Source of the DNA: Neoasaia chiangmaiensis
GTDB lineage: Bacteria > Pseudomonadota > Alphaproteobacteria > Acetobacterales > Acetobacteraceae
Direction: 5' to 3'
NCBI RefSeq assembly: GCF_002005465.1
Contig: NZ_CP014691.1
Location: 1,240,001-1,304,000, forward strand
DNA: 64,000 nt
This document shows positions 45,228-53,783 of the stretch, piece after piece. The notes under the pieces were generated by a model. It did no database searches. It saw only the letters and a list, made by a program, of their open reading frames with translations, and was not told where the DNA came from. Position numbers and translations under genes: made by a program. Every line of letters begins with the position of its first letter. Position 1 is the first letter of the stretch.

Positions 45228-46685
45228 ATGAAGCTCCGCACAGGCCTGCTGCTCGGGACGGCATTCCTGGCCGGCATCACCACCGGTCCGTCGGTCGAAC
45301 GCATGGCCGGACCGGCAGTCGCGCATCTGCTCGGCAACACAGCCCTGGCGCGCGAGGTGGCCGCCGACAACGACAACCATAGCGAAACACTCCGTCTGCT
45401 GACTCTTTTCGGCACGGTTCTCGATCTCGTCCGTGCGGAATATGTCGAGCCCGTGAGCGACAAGGACCTGATCAACAACGCCCTCGACGGCATGGTCAGC
45501 AATCTCGACCCGCACAGCTCGTATATGAACGAGAAGCAGTACAAGGACATGCAGGTCCAGATCAGCGGCAAATTCGGCGGTCTCGGCATTCAGGTGCAGG
45601 ATCAGGACGGGCATGTCCGCGTCGTCTCGCCCATGGTCGGCACGCCGGCATCCCGCGCGGGAATCAAGCCGGGCGATTTCATCACCGAAGTGGACGGCAA
45701 GTCGCTCGATGGCATGACGCTCGATCAGGCGGTGACCAAGATGCGTGGCGATCCGGGAACCAAGATCACCCTGACGATCATCCGCGCCAAAGCGCCCAAG
45801 CCGCTGAAATTCACCATGACGCGCGAGATCGTCCATATTCAGGTCGTCACCTCGGCGCTTTACGGCAAGACCGGCTACATCCATCTCAACGAATTCGACG
45901 ACGATACCGAAAGCGGCATGCATGCGGCCTACGACAAGCTGAAGGCACAGGCCGGCGGCAAGCTCGACGGGCTCGTTCTCGACCTGCGTCTCAATCCGGG
46001 CGGCAAGCTCGATCAGGCAATCGCCGTCAGCGACGATTTCATCCCCGAGGGCGAGATCGTCTCGATCCGTGGCCGCCATGCCGAGAACAACCATCGCTGG
46101 GACGCCAAGGGAACGGACATCACCAACCGTCTGCCGATCGTGGTGCTGATCAATGGCGGGTCGGCATCCGCCAGCGAGATCGTCGCAGGTGCGCTGCAGG
46201 ATCATCGGCGCGCCGTGCTGCTGGGTGAGAAATCTTTCGGCAAGGGCTCCGTGCAATCCCTGATCCCTGTTCCGGGCAACGGTGCGGTACGCCTGACGAC
46301 GGCGCGTTATTACACGCCATCCGGCCGTTCCATCCAGGGTCTCGGCATCGCGCCGGACATTCTGGTCAAGGAAAGCAAGGACGATGAGGGCATCGGCTAT
46401 CGCGAAGCCGATCTGAAGCACATCATCACCAATATCGGCGGCAATCGCAGCAAGGCGCCCGTCCGAACCGATCTGCCGGCCATCGCGTCCTCCATTCCCG
46501 ATGCGCCGCCGGCAAACTGGCCGAAATTCGACCTCACCAAGCCCAACACCGACTTCCAGTTGCAGGAAGGCCTCCGCGTCGTGCACGCGATGGCGGGACT
46601 GCCCCCCGGTGAATTGCCGAACGGCGCGGTCGAGAACAAGACCACGTCCAACGCCCCGTCGCCAACGCATGTCCAACAACACTAG
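45228..46685 (+). CDS. ctpA: S41 C-terminal processing peptidase CtpA
   Basis: The protein has 485 residues from ATG 45228. An N-terminal signal or anchor (MKLRTGLLLGTAFLAGITT) is followed by ALDGMVSNLDPHSSYMN, a PDZ domain (GGLGIQVQDQDGHVRVVSP, GIKPGDFITEVDGKS), and the catalytic Ser in INGGSASASEIVAGALQDH with Lys in GEKSFGKGSVQ. It degrades or trims periplasmic proteins, including cell-wall enzymes. ATG 45219 is an alternative start. It overlaps the next gene by 17 nt. Confidence 0.96.
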   Translation: MKLRTGLLLGTAFLAGITTGPSVERMAGPAVAHLLGNTALAREVAADNDNHSETLRLLTLFGTVLDLVRAEYVEPVSDKDLINNALDGMVSNLDPHSSYMNEKQYKDMQVQISGKFGGLGIQVQDQDGHVRVVSPMVGTPASRAGIKPGDFITEVDGKSLDGMTLDQAVTKMRGDPGTKITLTIIRAKAPKPLKFTMTREIVHIQVVTSALYGKTGYIHLNEFDDDTESGMHAAYDKLKAQAGGKLDGLVLDLRLNPGGKLDQAIAVSDDFIPEGEIVSIRGRHAENNHRWDAKGTDITNRLPIVVLINGGSASASEIVAGALQDHRRAVLLGEKSFGKGSVQSLIPVPGNGAVRLTTARYYTPSGRSIQGLGIAPDILVKESKDDEGIGYREADLKHIITNIGGNRSKAPVRTDLPAIASSIPDAPPANWPKFDLTKPNTDFQLQEGLRVVHAMAGLPPGELPNGAVENKTTSNAPSPTHVQQH

Positions 46686-47619
46686 AGGCAACAAACCGCG
46701 CCGGCCCGGCTTGCGTTCGGGCCTGCCACGGGCCGGCCGCGCATTGCTGGGATTCTGGGCCGTTGTTCTCCTCGGCGTGGCGGGTGGCGTGGGAACACTG
46801 GCCTATCTGGGGCCGCCGCCAAAACCGGCCGTGAAACCGTCGATAGCCATTGCCACGGTGCCCCGGCCCTCGGCCTCACGACCGGTTGCACCTCTGGCAC
46901 TCCCCCGCCCCATCAAGGGACCGCATCTCGCCATCGTCGTCAGCGGTCTCGGCTATTCCGCCGAACTGACTGAAACAGCCCTGAAAACCCTGCCGTCACA
47001 GGTTGGTTTTCTCGTCTCGCCATATATCGCCGACCTGCCAGCACTGATCGAACGCGCGCATCATGCCGGACATGAGGTATTTCTTGATCTTCCCGTTCAG
47101 GGACCCGCGCCGGACATGACATCCATCGGACCGCATGGACTTGGCTATGGGAACGGCCCCGCCGAGGATATTGCCGCACTGCAATGGAATCTGGAACGGG
47201 CTCCCGGTATCGTCGGCGTTTCCGTTGCCGATCTTGCCCCTCCAGCCGTTGTTTCGGCGCCCGGCTTCGCATCCACACCTGATTTCATGCCAGTCGCCCG
47301 CGCCATCGCGGCCCGTGGCCTGATGGTCCTCCTCAACGGAGAGCAGAAATCCGGCCTTTCCCGCGATCTGCGGGCCGATACGCGACTGGAGATGGATGCG
47401 GACGCGGAAACGATCGATCACGATCTCTTCACCCTCGCCGACCGCGCCGCTCACGGCGAATTCGTGCTGACCACGACGGACACCATGACACCCGTGGGTC
47501 TGACACGTCTTGCCGCATGGCTTTCCAGTCTTCCGGGACGCGGTATCATCCTCGCCGCGCCGAGTGCCATGAGCATGCCGGACCTCTCCACGCCTGACCC
47601 ATCGACGAATCCCGCATGA
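46669..47619 (+). CDS. Divergent polysaccharide deacetylase family protein (YibQ-like)
   Basis: The protein has 316 residues: a cytoplasmic basic N-terminus, one membrane span (LLGFWAVVLLGVAGGVGTLA), a Pro-rich linker, then a periplasmic domain with HLAIVVSGLGYSAELTETAL, VFLDLPVQG and ARGLMVLLNGE. This matches the divergent deacetylase family next to envC and ctpA in many proteobacteria. It probably acts on the cell envelope, but its activity is unproven. The end overlaps rppH by ATGA. Confidence 0.88.
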   Translation: MSNNTRGNKPRRPGLRSGLPRAGRALLGFWAVVLLGVAGGVGTLAYLGPPPKPAVKPSIAIATVPRPSASRPVAPLALPRPIKGPHLAIVVSGLGYSAELTETALKTLPSQVGFLVSPYIADLPALIERAHHAGHEVFLDLPVQGPAPDMTSIGPHGLGYGNGPAEDIAALQWNLERAPGIVGVSVADLAPPAVVSAPGFASTPDFMPVARAIAARGLMVLLNGEQKSGLSRDLRADTRLEMDADAETIDHDLFTLADRAAHGEFVLTTTDTMTPVGLTRLAAWLSSLPGRGIILAAPSAMSMPDLSTPDPSTNPA

Positions 47620-48098
47620 TCGACCTCTCATCCCTCCCGTATCGACCCAATGTCGGCGCCATGCTGTTCGACGCGCGTGGCCACATTTTTCTTGCCCGCC
47701 GGGCGGACCTGCCCGACGGCATCTGGCAATGCCCTCAAGGCGGAATCGACCCCGGCGAGACGCCAGAAGAGGCCGTTCGACGTGAACTCGAAGAGGAAAT
47801 CGGCACGACAAAAGCCGAAATCCTTGGCGAGTATCCGGAGTGGCTGTCCTATGACCTGCCACCGCACTTGATCGGCAAGGCTCTGGGCGGGCAGTTTCGT
47901 GGTCAGACGCAACGCTGGTTCGCCTTGCGTTTCCTGGGCAGTGACAGCGATGTCGTGCTGGATCGCCATCTGCCGGCCGAATTCGACCAGTGGGCGTGGG
48001 TCCCGCCAGACGAGATCGCGTCATTCAATCTCGGCTTCAAAAAAATACTCTATGCGACACTCGTCCCGGCGCTTTCGCGAATGGCGTCACCCCTCTGA
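47616..48098 (+). CDS. rppH: RNA pyrophosphohydrolase RppH
   Basis: This 160-residue Nudix enzyme has YRPNVGAMLFDARGHIFLAR, WQCPQGGIDPGETPEEAVRR and the complete Nudix box through RELEEEIGT, then RGQTQRWFALRF. It removes pyrophosphate from the 5' end of mRNAs to start decay. It is the last gene of the gpmI operon. Confidence 0.95.
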   Translation: MIDLSSLPYRPNVGAMLFDARGHIFLARRADLPDGIWQCPQGGIDPGETPEEAVRRELEEEIGTTKAEILGEYPEWLSYDLPPHLIGKALGGQFRGQTQRWFALRFLGSDSDVVLDRHLPAEFDQWAWVPPDEIASFNLGFKKILYATLVPALSRMASPL

Positions 48099-48104
48099 CG
48101 CTGG

Positions 48105-49883
48105 TCAGTCAACCAGTTCGAGCGATTGCGTGCGCACAAGCCGGGCATAGAGCCCGTCCGCCCGCAGAAGTTCGGCATGCGTTCCGGCCTCCACCGCGCA
48201 CCCCTGACTCATGACGACGATCAGGTTGGCTGCTTTCACCGTCGCCAGACGATGGGCCACGATCAGCGTCGTCCGACCCTGTCGTAGATTGACCAATGCC
48301 TGCTGAACCTTGGCCTCGCTTTCGGAATCCAGCGCGCTGGTCGCCTCATCCAGCAGTAGCAGGCGCGGGTCGCGCAGCAATGCCCGCGCCAGGGCCACAC
48401 GCTGACGTTGCCCCCCGGAAAGCCGCTGCCCGCCGGGTCCGACCAGCGTATCCAGTCCCTGCGGCAGCGTATCGGCAAAATCGACGGCTGCCGCCATCGC
48501 CGCAGCCTCGACCTCTTCCCGTGGCGCATCGGGTCGGCCGATACGGATATTGTCCAGCACCGACATGTCGAACAGCGTCGTTTCCTGGCTGACATAGGCA
48601 ATCGCATCGCGCAGTCCGTCGAGCGTCAGATCGCGCAGGTCGATGCCGTCGAGGAGGATGGCACCGCGCGAGACATCGTGCAGACGTGGCACAAGCGAAA
48701 GCGCCGTCGATTTGCCGGCACCGGACGGACCCACCAGCGCCACCGTATATCCCGGCTGCACATCGAAGGAGAGGTCATGCAGACCGATGCGCCCGTCCGG
48801 ATAGGCGAACCCGACCTTCGAAAACACCAGATGTCCATGCCCCGGCGGCAACGAACGCGCATCGGGACGCTGGGCGACCGCAGGCGGTTCGTCGATCACA
48901 CCGAAAACACGCTCCAGCCCCCCGAGCCCTTCCTGCAAGGCAGCGTTCAGGGAACCGAGCGACCGTAGGGGGCGGGCCGCGGTCAGCAATGCCGTGATGA
49001 ACGCCGTAAAATCGCCAAGCGTCGCGCCACCCATCGCGGCACGCCAGCCGGCAAAACCCAGAACCGCGGCGATCGCCGTGCCGCCAAGCACTTCCAGTAC
49101 AGGATCGACGCGCGCCCTGCCCTTGGCGATGCGAAGGAAAGCATGATGCAGAAGGTCGAGTGACCGATCGACGCGCCGCGCCTCCGACTCTTCCATGCGA
49201 TAGATGCGCACCTGCCGGGCCAGTGCGAAGCTCTCGTTGAGCAGTGTCGCCGTCATGCCGATCTGTTCCTGCATCCCGCCCGATGCGCGGCGCACGCGCT
49301 TGCCGAGGCGCTCGATCGGCACGGCGGCAACGGGATAGAGCACCAGCGCGATCAGGCTCAGTTCCCAGTCGGTGAAGATCATCGCGCCAACAAGCCCGAT
49401 CACCGTCACCACATCGCCCAGGGCGTTGACGGCGCGGATCATCGCTTCCCGGATCGAGATGGCATCCGTCGTGAAACGTGCCGCCCACTGCGCCGGCGCC
49501 TCTTCCTCGATCCGCGCGATGTCGGCCAGGAGCGCATGCCGGAACATCCGCTCCTGAAGATGCCGGATCACCGCCAGCACAAGTCCCTGCACAGCGATCG
49601 TCTGCCCATACTGGGAGGCCGCCTTCAGGCTGGTCACGATCACGACGATCGCCGGCACCTGATAAAGGATGCGCGGATCGTGCGCCGCGAACATATCGAC
49701 CGCCCGCTTGATGACGAGCGGATACAGCGCCGTCAGTCCCGCCGTCGCCACCGTCAGGAAAATGACGGTCATCACGCGGCTCGGCAGGCGCATCACCTCC
49801 TCACGCCAGATGCGATGCAGCATGCGCCGACCGCGTGGCGCTGTGGGGTCGATACGGGTCGGGCGTTGCGGTTCGGCGTTCAT
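48105..49883 (-). CDS. MsbA-like ABC exporter (fused membrane and ATPase domains)
   Basis: The protein has 592 residues from ATG 49883. A six-helix membrane domain (e.g. VMTVIFLTVATAGLTALYPL) precedes the ATPase domain: Walker A GPSGAGKSTALSL, Q-loop YVSQETTLFDMSV, signature LSGGQRQRVALARALLRD, and Walker B LLLLDEATSALD. Lipid A or phospholipid export is the typical role of this group; multidrug export is possible. It converges with rppH with 6 nt between the stops. Confidence 0.93.
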   Translation of the reverse strand: MNAEPQRPTRIDPTAPRGRRMLHRIWREEVMRLPSRVMTVIFLTVATAGLTALYPLVIKRAVDMFAAHDPRILYQVPAIVVIVTSLKAASQYGQTIAVQGLVLAVIRHLQERMFRHALLADIARIEEEAPAQWAARFTTDAISIREAMIRAVNALGDVVTVIGLVGAMIFTDWELSLIALVLYPVAAVPIERLGKRVRRASGGMQEQIGMTATLLNESFALARQVRIYRMEESEARRVDRSLDLLHHAFLRIAKGRARVDPVLEVLGGTAIAAVLGFAGWRAAMGGATLGDFTAFITALLTAARPLRSLGSLNAALQEGLGGLERVFGVIDEPPAVAQRPDARSLPPGHGHLVFSKVGFAYPDGRIGLHDLSFDVQPGYTVALVGPSGAGKSTALSLVPRLHDVSRGAILLDGIDLRDLTLDGLRDAIAYVSQETTLFDMSVLDNIRIGRPDAPREEVEAAAMAAAVDFADTLPQGLDTLVGPGGQRLSGGQRQRVALARALLRDPRLLLLDEATSALDSESEAKVQQALVNLRQGRTTLIVAHRLATVKAANLIVVMSQGCAVEAGTHAELLRADGLYARLVRTQSLELVD

Positions 49884-49947
49884 GCCCGACGTAGTAACGC
49901 CGTGCCGATGAGGGGGGAAGAGCAGGCGATGATCGAGTCGCCAGCCT

Positions 49948-51135
49948 TCAGTCGGGAGAGGCGGCCAGAACGACGTCCAGTTGCCGCAGACAGCCCGCCC
50001 GATCAGGCCGACATCCGGCCTCGATCCACCACGCCTCGACCTTCCGCAAAGCCTGCCCGACACCTGGCCCCGGCGTCGCGCCCGCTTTCACGGCATCGCG
50101 CCCCGAAAGAGGAAAAACCGGGCGCGGCAGGGCGACAAGCCGGGCGCGCAGATCGGACCACCCGGCATCGGGGCGGGCAAGTTCGTCAGCCTGCGCCAGC
50201 CATGTACGGTCAAGCAGGGCTTCGAGATCGGTCCTGGCGCAGGCGCGGCGCAGATCGTCGTCATCGGCACCCGGCATCAGAACATTCGACAAACGCATGG
50301 CTGTCAGCCGTGCATTCTGCGCACCGGACAGGCGCAGGATAGACCCCAGATCGGGCGCATCGCATAACGCACCCAGACGCAGCGTACCATCGGCGGGCGG
50401 GTCGCAATCCAGCAGCCGCCTGAACCGATCCATATGCAGATGCGCCGCAGGCAGACGGCGGACCAGCACGCCGGCATCCGCCATCGACGTCACGGCATGC
50501 ACCGCTCGCGGCCCCGCCAGAATGCGCAGCAGTTCGGACGCCACGCGTTCGGCGGAAAGGGCATCGACCAACGATGAGGCGGCAATGATCGCATCAAGCG
50601 CGCCGCGATCGGGCCGCGTCGTGCCGAAGCGCGCATCGAAGCGGAAAAAACGGAAAATCCTCAGCGCGTCCTCGGCAATCCGCCTTGCCGGATCACCGAC
50701 GAAACGCACGCGATGGGCCGCCAGATCGTCCCTTCCACCGAAGAAATCGTGAATCTCGCCGGATCGGTCGAGAGACATGGCATTGATCGTGAAATCGCGT
50801 CTGGCCGCGTCTTCTCGCCAGTCCTGCGTCCAGGACACCACGGCATGGCGCCCGTCCGTTCGGTCGTCGCGGCGCAGGGTCGTGATTTCATACGGCCTGC
50901 GATCGATGACGGCCGTGACGGTGCCATGCGCCAGCCCGGTCGGCACCACCTTGATGCCCTGCGCCTGCAAGGCCGCCTGCACCATCTCCGGCGGTTCCGG
51001 CGTGGCCATGTCGAGATCGTTCACGACGAGTCCGGCCAGCAGATCGCGCACACAGCCACCGACCAGCCGCGCCGCCGGCAGAATGGCCCAGAGGCGATCC
51101 AGTCCCTGGCGATCCGGCAGGGCGTCGAGAAGCAT
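49948..51135 (-). CDS. CCA tRNA nucleotidyltransferase / poly(A)-polymerase family
   Basis: The protein has 395 residues. The class II nucleotidyltransferase core shows LVGGCVRDLLAGLVVNDLDM (Gly-Gly and Asp-x-Asp metal site), EITTLRRDDRTDGRHAVV, RDFTINAMSLD, and RIAEDALRIFRFFRFDARFG. It adds or repairs the CCA end of tRNAs. ATG 51135 and the adjacent GTG 51138 are both possible starts. It lies 21-24 nt after the DUF1285 gene, the common alphaproteobacterial pairing. Confidence 0.93.
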   Translation of the reverse strand: MLLDALPDRQGLDRLWAILPAARLVGGCVRDLLAGLVVNDLDMATPEPPEMVQAALQAQGIKVVPTGLAHGTVTAVIDRRPYEITTLRRDDRTDGRHAVVSWTQDWREDAARRDFTINAMSLDRSGEIHDFFGGRDDLAAHRVRFVGDPARRIAEDALRIFRFFRFDARFGTTRPDRGALDAIIAASSLVDALSAERVASELLRILAGPRAVHAVTSMADAGVLVRRLPAAHLHMDRFRRLLDCDPPADGTLRLGALCDAPDLGSILRLSGAQNARLTAMRLSNVLMPGADDDDLRRACARTDLEALLDRTWLAQADELARPDAGWSDLRARLVALPRPVFPLSGRDAVKAGATPGPGVGQALRKVEAWWIEAGCRPDRAGCLRQLDVVLAASPD

Positions 51136-51159
51136 CACGGTCGAGAAGAATTCCTGAAC

Positions 51160-51768
51160 TTACGAAAGCCGCGCCAACGGGAAGAAACGGTCCTGACTCC
51201 AGACGCCGAGGCACGGACGGCCCTTGCAATGCCCCGGCACGGCCAGGGCGGCAAGTTCGTAATAGACGGGTCGCGTCAACCGCGCGAGAATCGGCCATCG
51301 CCCTTCCCCGTCACGAATGCGCAGATAAGGCACCGGCGCGCTGTCCTCGCAGGTCGGGCGATCCCAGTCCACCTCGATGGGATGGTCGGGGCCCGCACAA
51401 ATCACCTCATCGACATTCGTACGGAAACACAAGGTCTGGCGACGCCCGCATGTGCCGCGGAAATCCAGCTCCACTGCGGTGAAAGGCGCGTCCTCGACCT
51501 CGATCGATCCGCACTCCGTCGGCGTCTCCAGCCAGAATACGCCGTCCGGGTCGCGCTGGAGCATGGACGAAAACAGGCAGATCATCGGTTTTCGCCGAAC
51601 CGGTGAACCGTTGTACAGCCACGTGCCATCGCGCCGTATGAGAAACGGCAGAACGCGCTTACGCATTCGTCTTGACTGTGAATCCGTCCCGGATATCGGA
51701 GAAGGCGCCATGCATGGAGCGCAAGCTGGCGCTTTTCGATCGATATCGTCGTTCAATTTTGTCTCCAC
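51160..51768 (-). CDS. DUF1285 family protein
   Basis: The protein has up to 202 residues. The conserved part starts near residue 36: VLPFLIRRDGTWLYNGSPVR, RKPMICLFSSMLQRDPDGVF, WLETPTECGSIEVEDAPF and PYLRIRDGEGRWPILARLTR. This fits DUF1285. The start is uncertain: GTG 51768, ATG 51711 and ATG 51666 are all in frame, and the first 35 residues are not conserved. Function unknown; the pairing with a CCA-adding enzyme is common. Confidence 0.87.
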   Translation of the reverse strand: METKLNDDIDRKAPACAPCMAPSPISGTDSQSRRMRKRVLPFLIRRDGTWLYNGSPVRRKPMICLFSSMLQRDPDGVFWLETPTECGSIEVEDAPFTAVELDFRGTCGRRQTLCFRTNVDEVICAGPDHPIEVDWDRPTCEDSAPVPYLRIRDGEGRWPILARLTRPVYYELAALAVPGHCKGRPCLGVWSQDRFFPLARLS

Positions 51769-51849
51769 GACCGATGGAAAATTCCTCTTACCCCCAAGTT
51801 GGGTTCGCTTGCGACTTGATGAAACCCCTTAAGCTGTCAGATTGAGGAT

Positions 51850-52857
51850 ATGAGCCAGATCGACCCCTTCTCGCCCACCCCCGATGACGACGCCGCACAG
51901 GCGGATCGGCTGGCCGGGCAACTGCAACAGATTCACGATGCGATCGCCCGGATCGTCCTGGGACAGCCCCGGGTCATCGAGCAACTTCTCGTGACCGTGC
52001 TCTCCGGCGGGCATGCGCTCCTGGTCGGCGCGCCGGGCCTCGGCAAGACGCTGCTGGTCAACACGGCGGCGCGCGTGCTGGGGCTGGACGCCAAACGGGT
52101 ACAGTTCACGCCAGACCTGATGCCCTCCGACATCACGGGCACGGAGATCCTCGATCAGGACGAATCGGGGCGCCGCGCCTTCCGCTTCGTGCCGGGACCG
52201 ATCTTCAGCCAGATGCTGCTGGCCGATGAGATCAACCGCGCCAGCCCCCGCACGCAATCGGCGTTGTTGCAGGCCATGCAGGAATACCGGGTGACGCAAA
52301 GCGGCGTCGAATATCCTCTGCCGCGCCCCTTCCATGTGCTCGCGACGCAAAATCCCATCGAACAGGAAGGCACTTATCCGCTCCCCGAGGCCCAGCTCGA
52401 TCGCTTCATGCTGCGCATCCTGCTCGACTTCCCCGAGCGCGACGCCGAACGCCAGATGCTGATCGACACCACTGGCGCACCTCAGGCCGAGGCCACGGCG
52501 CTCTTCACGTCACAGGCGCTGATCGAGGCGCAGGCGCTCGTGCGTCGTCTGCCCGTCGGTGAAAAGACGCTCGATGCGATCCTGACACTGGTACGCGGCC
52601 TGCGACCGGAGACGGCCGCCAACAAGGAGGTGCGCGACGCCCTCGCCTATGGACCTGGCCCCCGCGCGGCGCAGGCGCTGATGCTCGCCTGTCGCGCCCG
52701 CGCCCTGCTGGGCGGTCGGCTGGCCCCCAGCCCGGACGATGTCATCGCCCTGGCCGAGCCGGTACTGGCGCATCGCATGGCGCTGAACTTCAGCGCACGT
52801 GCAAGCGACGTCAGCCTCGATGGTTTGATCGGCAGCCTCGCCAGGACGATCGCCTGA
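51850..52857 (+). CDS. MoxR-family AAA+ ATPase
   Basis: The protein has 335 residues. It shows Walker A HALLVGAPGLGKTLLV, Walker B LLADEINRASPRTQSALLQA, MQEYRVT and sensor 1 VLATQNPIEQEGTYPLPEAQ. MoxR ATPases act as chaperones that insert cofactors or mature complexes and are paired with VWA-domain proteins, as here. GAGG precedes the ATG by 2 nt. The next gene starts 2 nt after its stop. Confidence 0.95.
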   Translation: MSQIDPFSPTPDDDAAQADRLAGQLQQIHDAIARIVLGQPRVIEQLLVTVLSGGHALLVGAPGLGKTLLVNTAARVLGLDAKRVQFTPDLMPSDITGTEILDQDESGRRAFRFVPGPIFSQMLLADEINRASPRTQSALLQAMQEYRVTQSGVEYPLPRPFHVLATQNPIEQEGTYPLPEAQLDRFMLRILLDFPERDAERQMLIDTTGAPQAEATALFTSQALIEAQALVRRLPVGEKTLDAILTLVRGLRPETAANKEVRDALAYGPGPRAAQALMLACRARALLGGRLAPSPDDVIALAEPVLAHRMALNFSARASDVSLDGLIGSLARTIA

Positions 52858-52859
52858 GC

Positions 52860-53783
52860 GTGATGGGCCTCCTCGATCGTTTCCGGGCCGCGGCGGGAAT
52901 GGGCGCCCGTCCGGACCACGGCGCACCCCTGCGCGCGGCAGAAGGTCTGCTGCCGCCGCTGGTGGTGGACGCCGAGCGCATCGCCCGGCAACTGATGATG
53001 GGTGTGCATGGCCAGCGGCGTGCGGGCTCGGGCGAGGATTTCTGGCAATACCGCCCCGCCGATCCGCACGAACCCGCATCGCGCATCGACTGGCGGCAAT
53101 CCGCGCGCGGCGATGCGCTCTGGGTCCGCGAGCGCGAGGCCGAAGGCACGCAGCAGGTCATGTTCTGGTGCGACCCTTCGGCCTCGATGGACTGGCGCTC
53201 CACCTCCGATCATCCGACGAAACGCACACGTGCCCAACTCTGCACCCTGGCCCTGGCAGCGGCCGTTCTGCGTGGCGGCGAACGCGCCGGCCTGATGACC
53301 GGCCCCGAATCGGGCCGCCATTTCAGCGGCGCCTATTCCCTGCCCAGACTGGCGCAGGGACTTGAGCATGCCGCCACCGCCCCGACACTGCCGCAGGCCG
53401 ATCTGCTGCGTGCGCATGGCCAGCTCGTCATCGTCAGCGATTGCCTCTGGCCGCTCGAAAGACTCGATGCAACGCTCCGCGCCCTGAGCGCCCGCCCGGC
53501 GCGCACCCAGCTTCTGTGCATTCTGGACCCAGCGGAACTCGATCTGCCCTATCGCGGCCGGGTGAACTTCGAAGGCATGGAACACGACGGGGACATGACG
53601 CTTTCCGCCGTGGAAGAGCTGGCCGAGCCCTATCATCGCGCCATGACGACCCATCTCGAAGCGCTGCGCACCCTTGCCGCTGCCCACCGCACGACTCTCA
53701 CCATCCATCAGACCGATCAAAGTCCCATGCCGGCTCTCCTTGCACTTTATGCACGACTTTCCGGCGGGCGGCTGTCGGCATGA
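52860..53783 (+). CDS. DUF58 domain protein (VWA-like)
   Basis: The protein has 307 residues with the DUF58 signature HEPASRIDWRQSARGDALWV and a VWA-like metal-site start QQVMFWCDPSASMDWRS. It has no membrane span. DUF58 proteins are obligate neighbours of MoxR ATPases. It overlaps the next gene by ATGA. Confidence 0.92.
   Translation: MMGLLDRFRAAAGMGARPDHGAPLRAAEGLLPPLVVDAERIARQLMMGVHGQRRAGSGEDFWQYRPADPHEPASRIDWRQSARGDALWVREREAEGTQQVMFWCDPSASMDWRSTSDHPTKRTRAQLCTLALAAAVLRGGERAGLMTGPESGRHFSGAYSLPRLAQGLEHAATAPTLPQADLLRAHGQLVIVSDCLWPLERLDATLRALSARPARTQLLCILDPAELDLPYRGRVNFEGMEHDGDMTLSAVEELAEPYHRAMTTHLEALRTLAAAHRTTLTIHQTDQSPMPALLALYARLSGGRLSA

Noticed and set aside
45153-46694. 513-codon antisense frame opposite ctpA
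   Set aside because: The sense strand encodes a complete S41 protease with catalytic Ser and Lys; the antisense frame has no recognisable motif.
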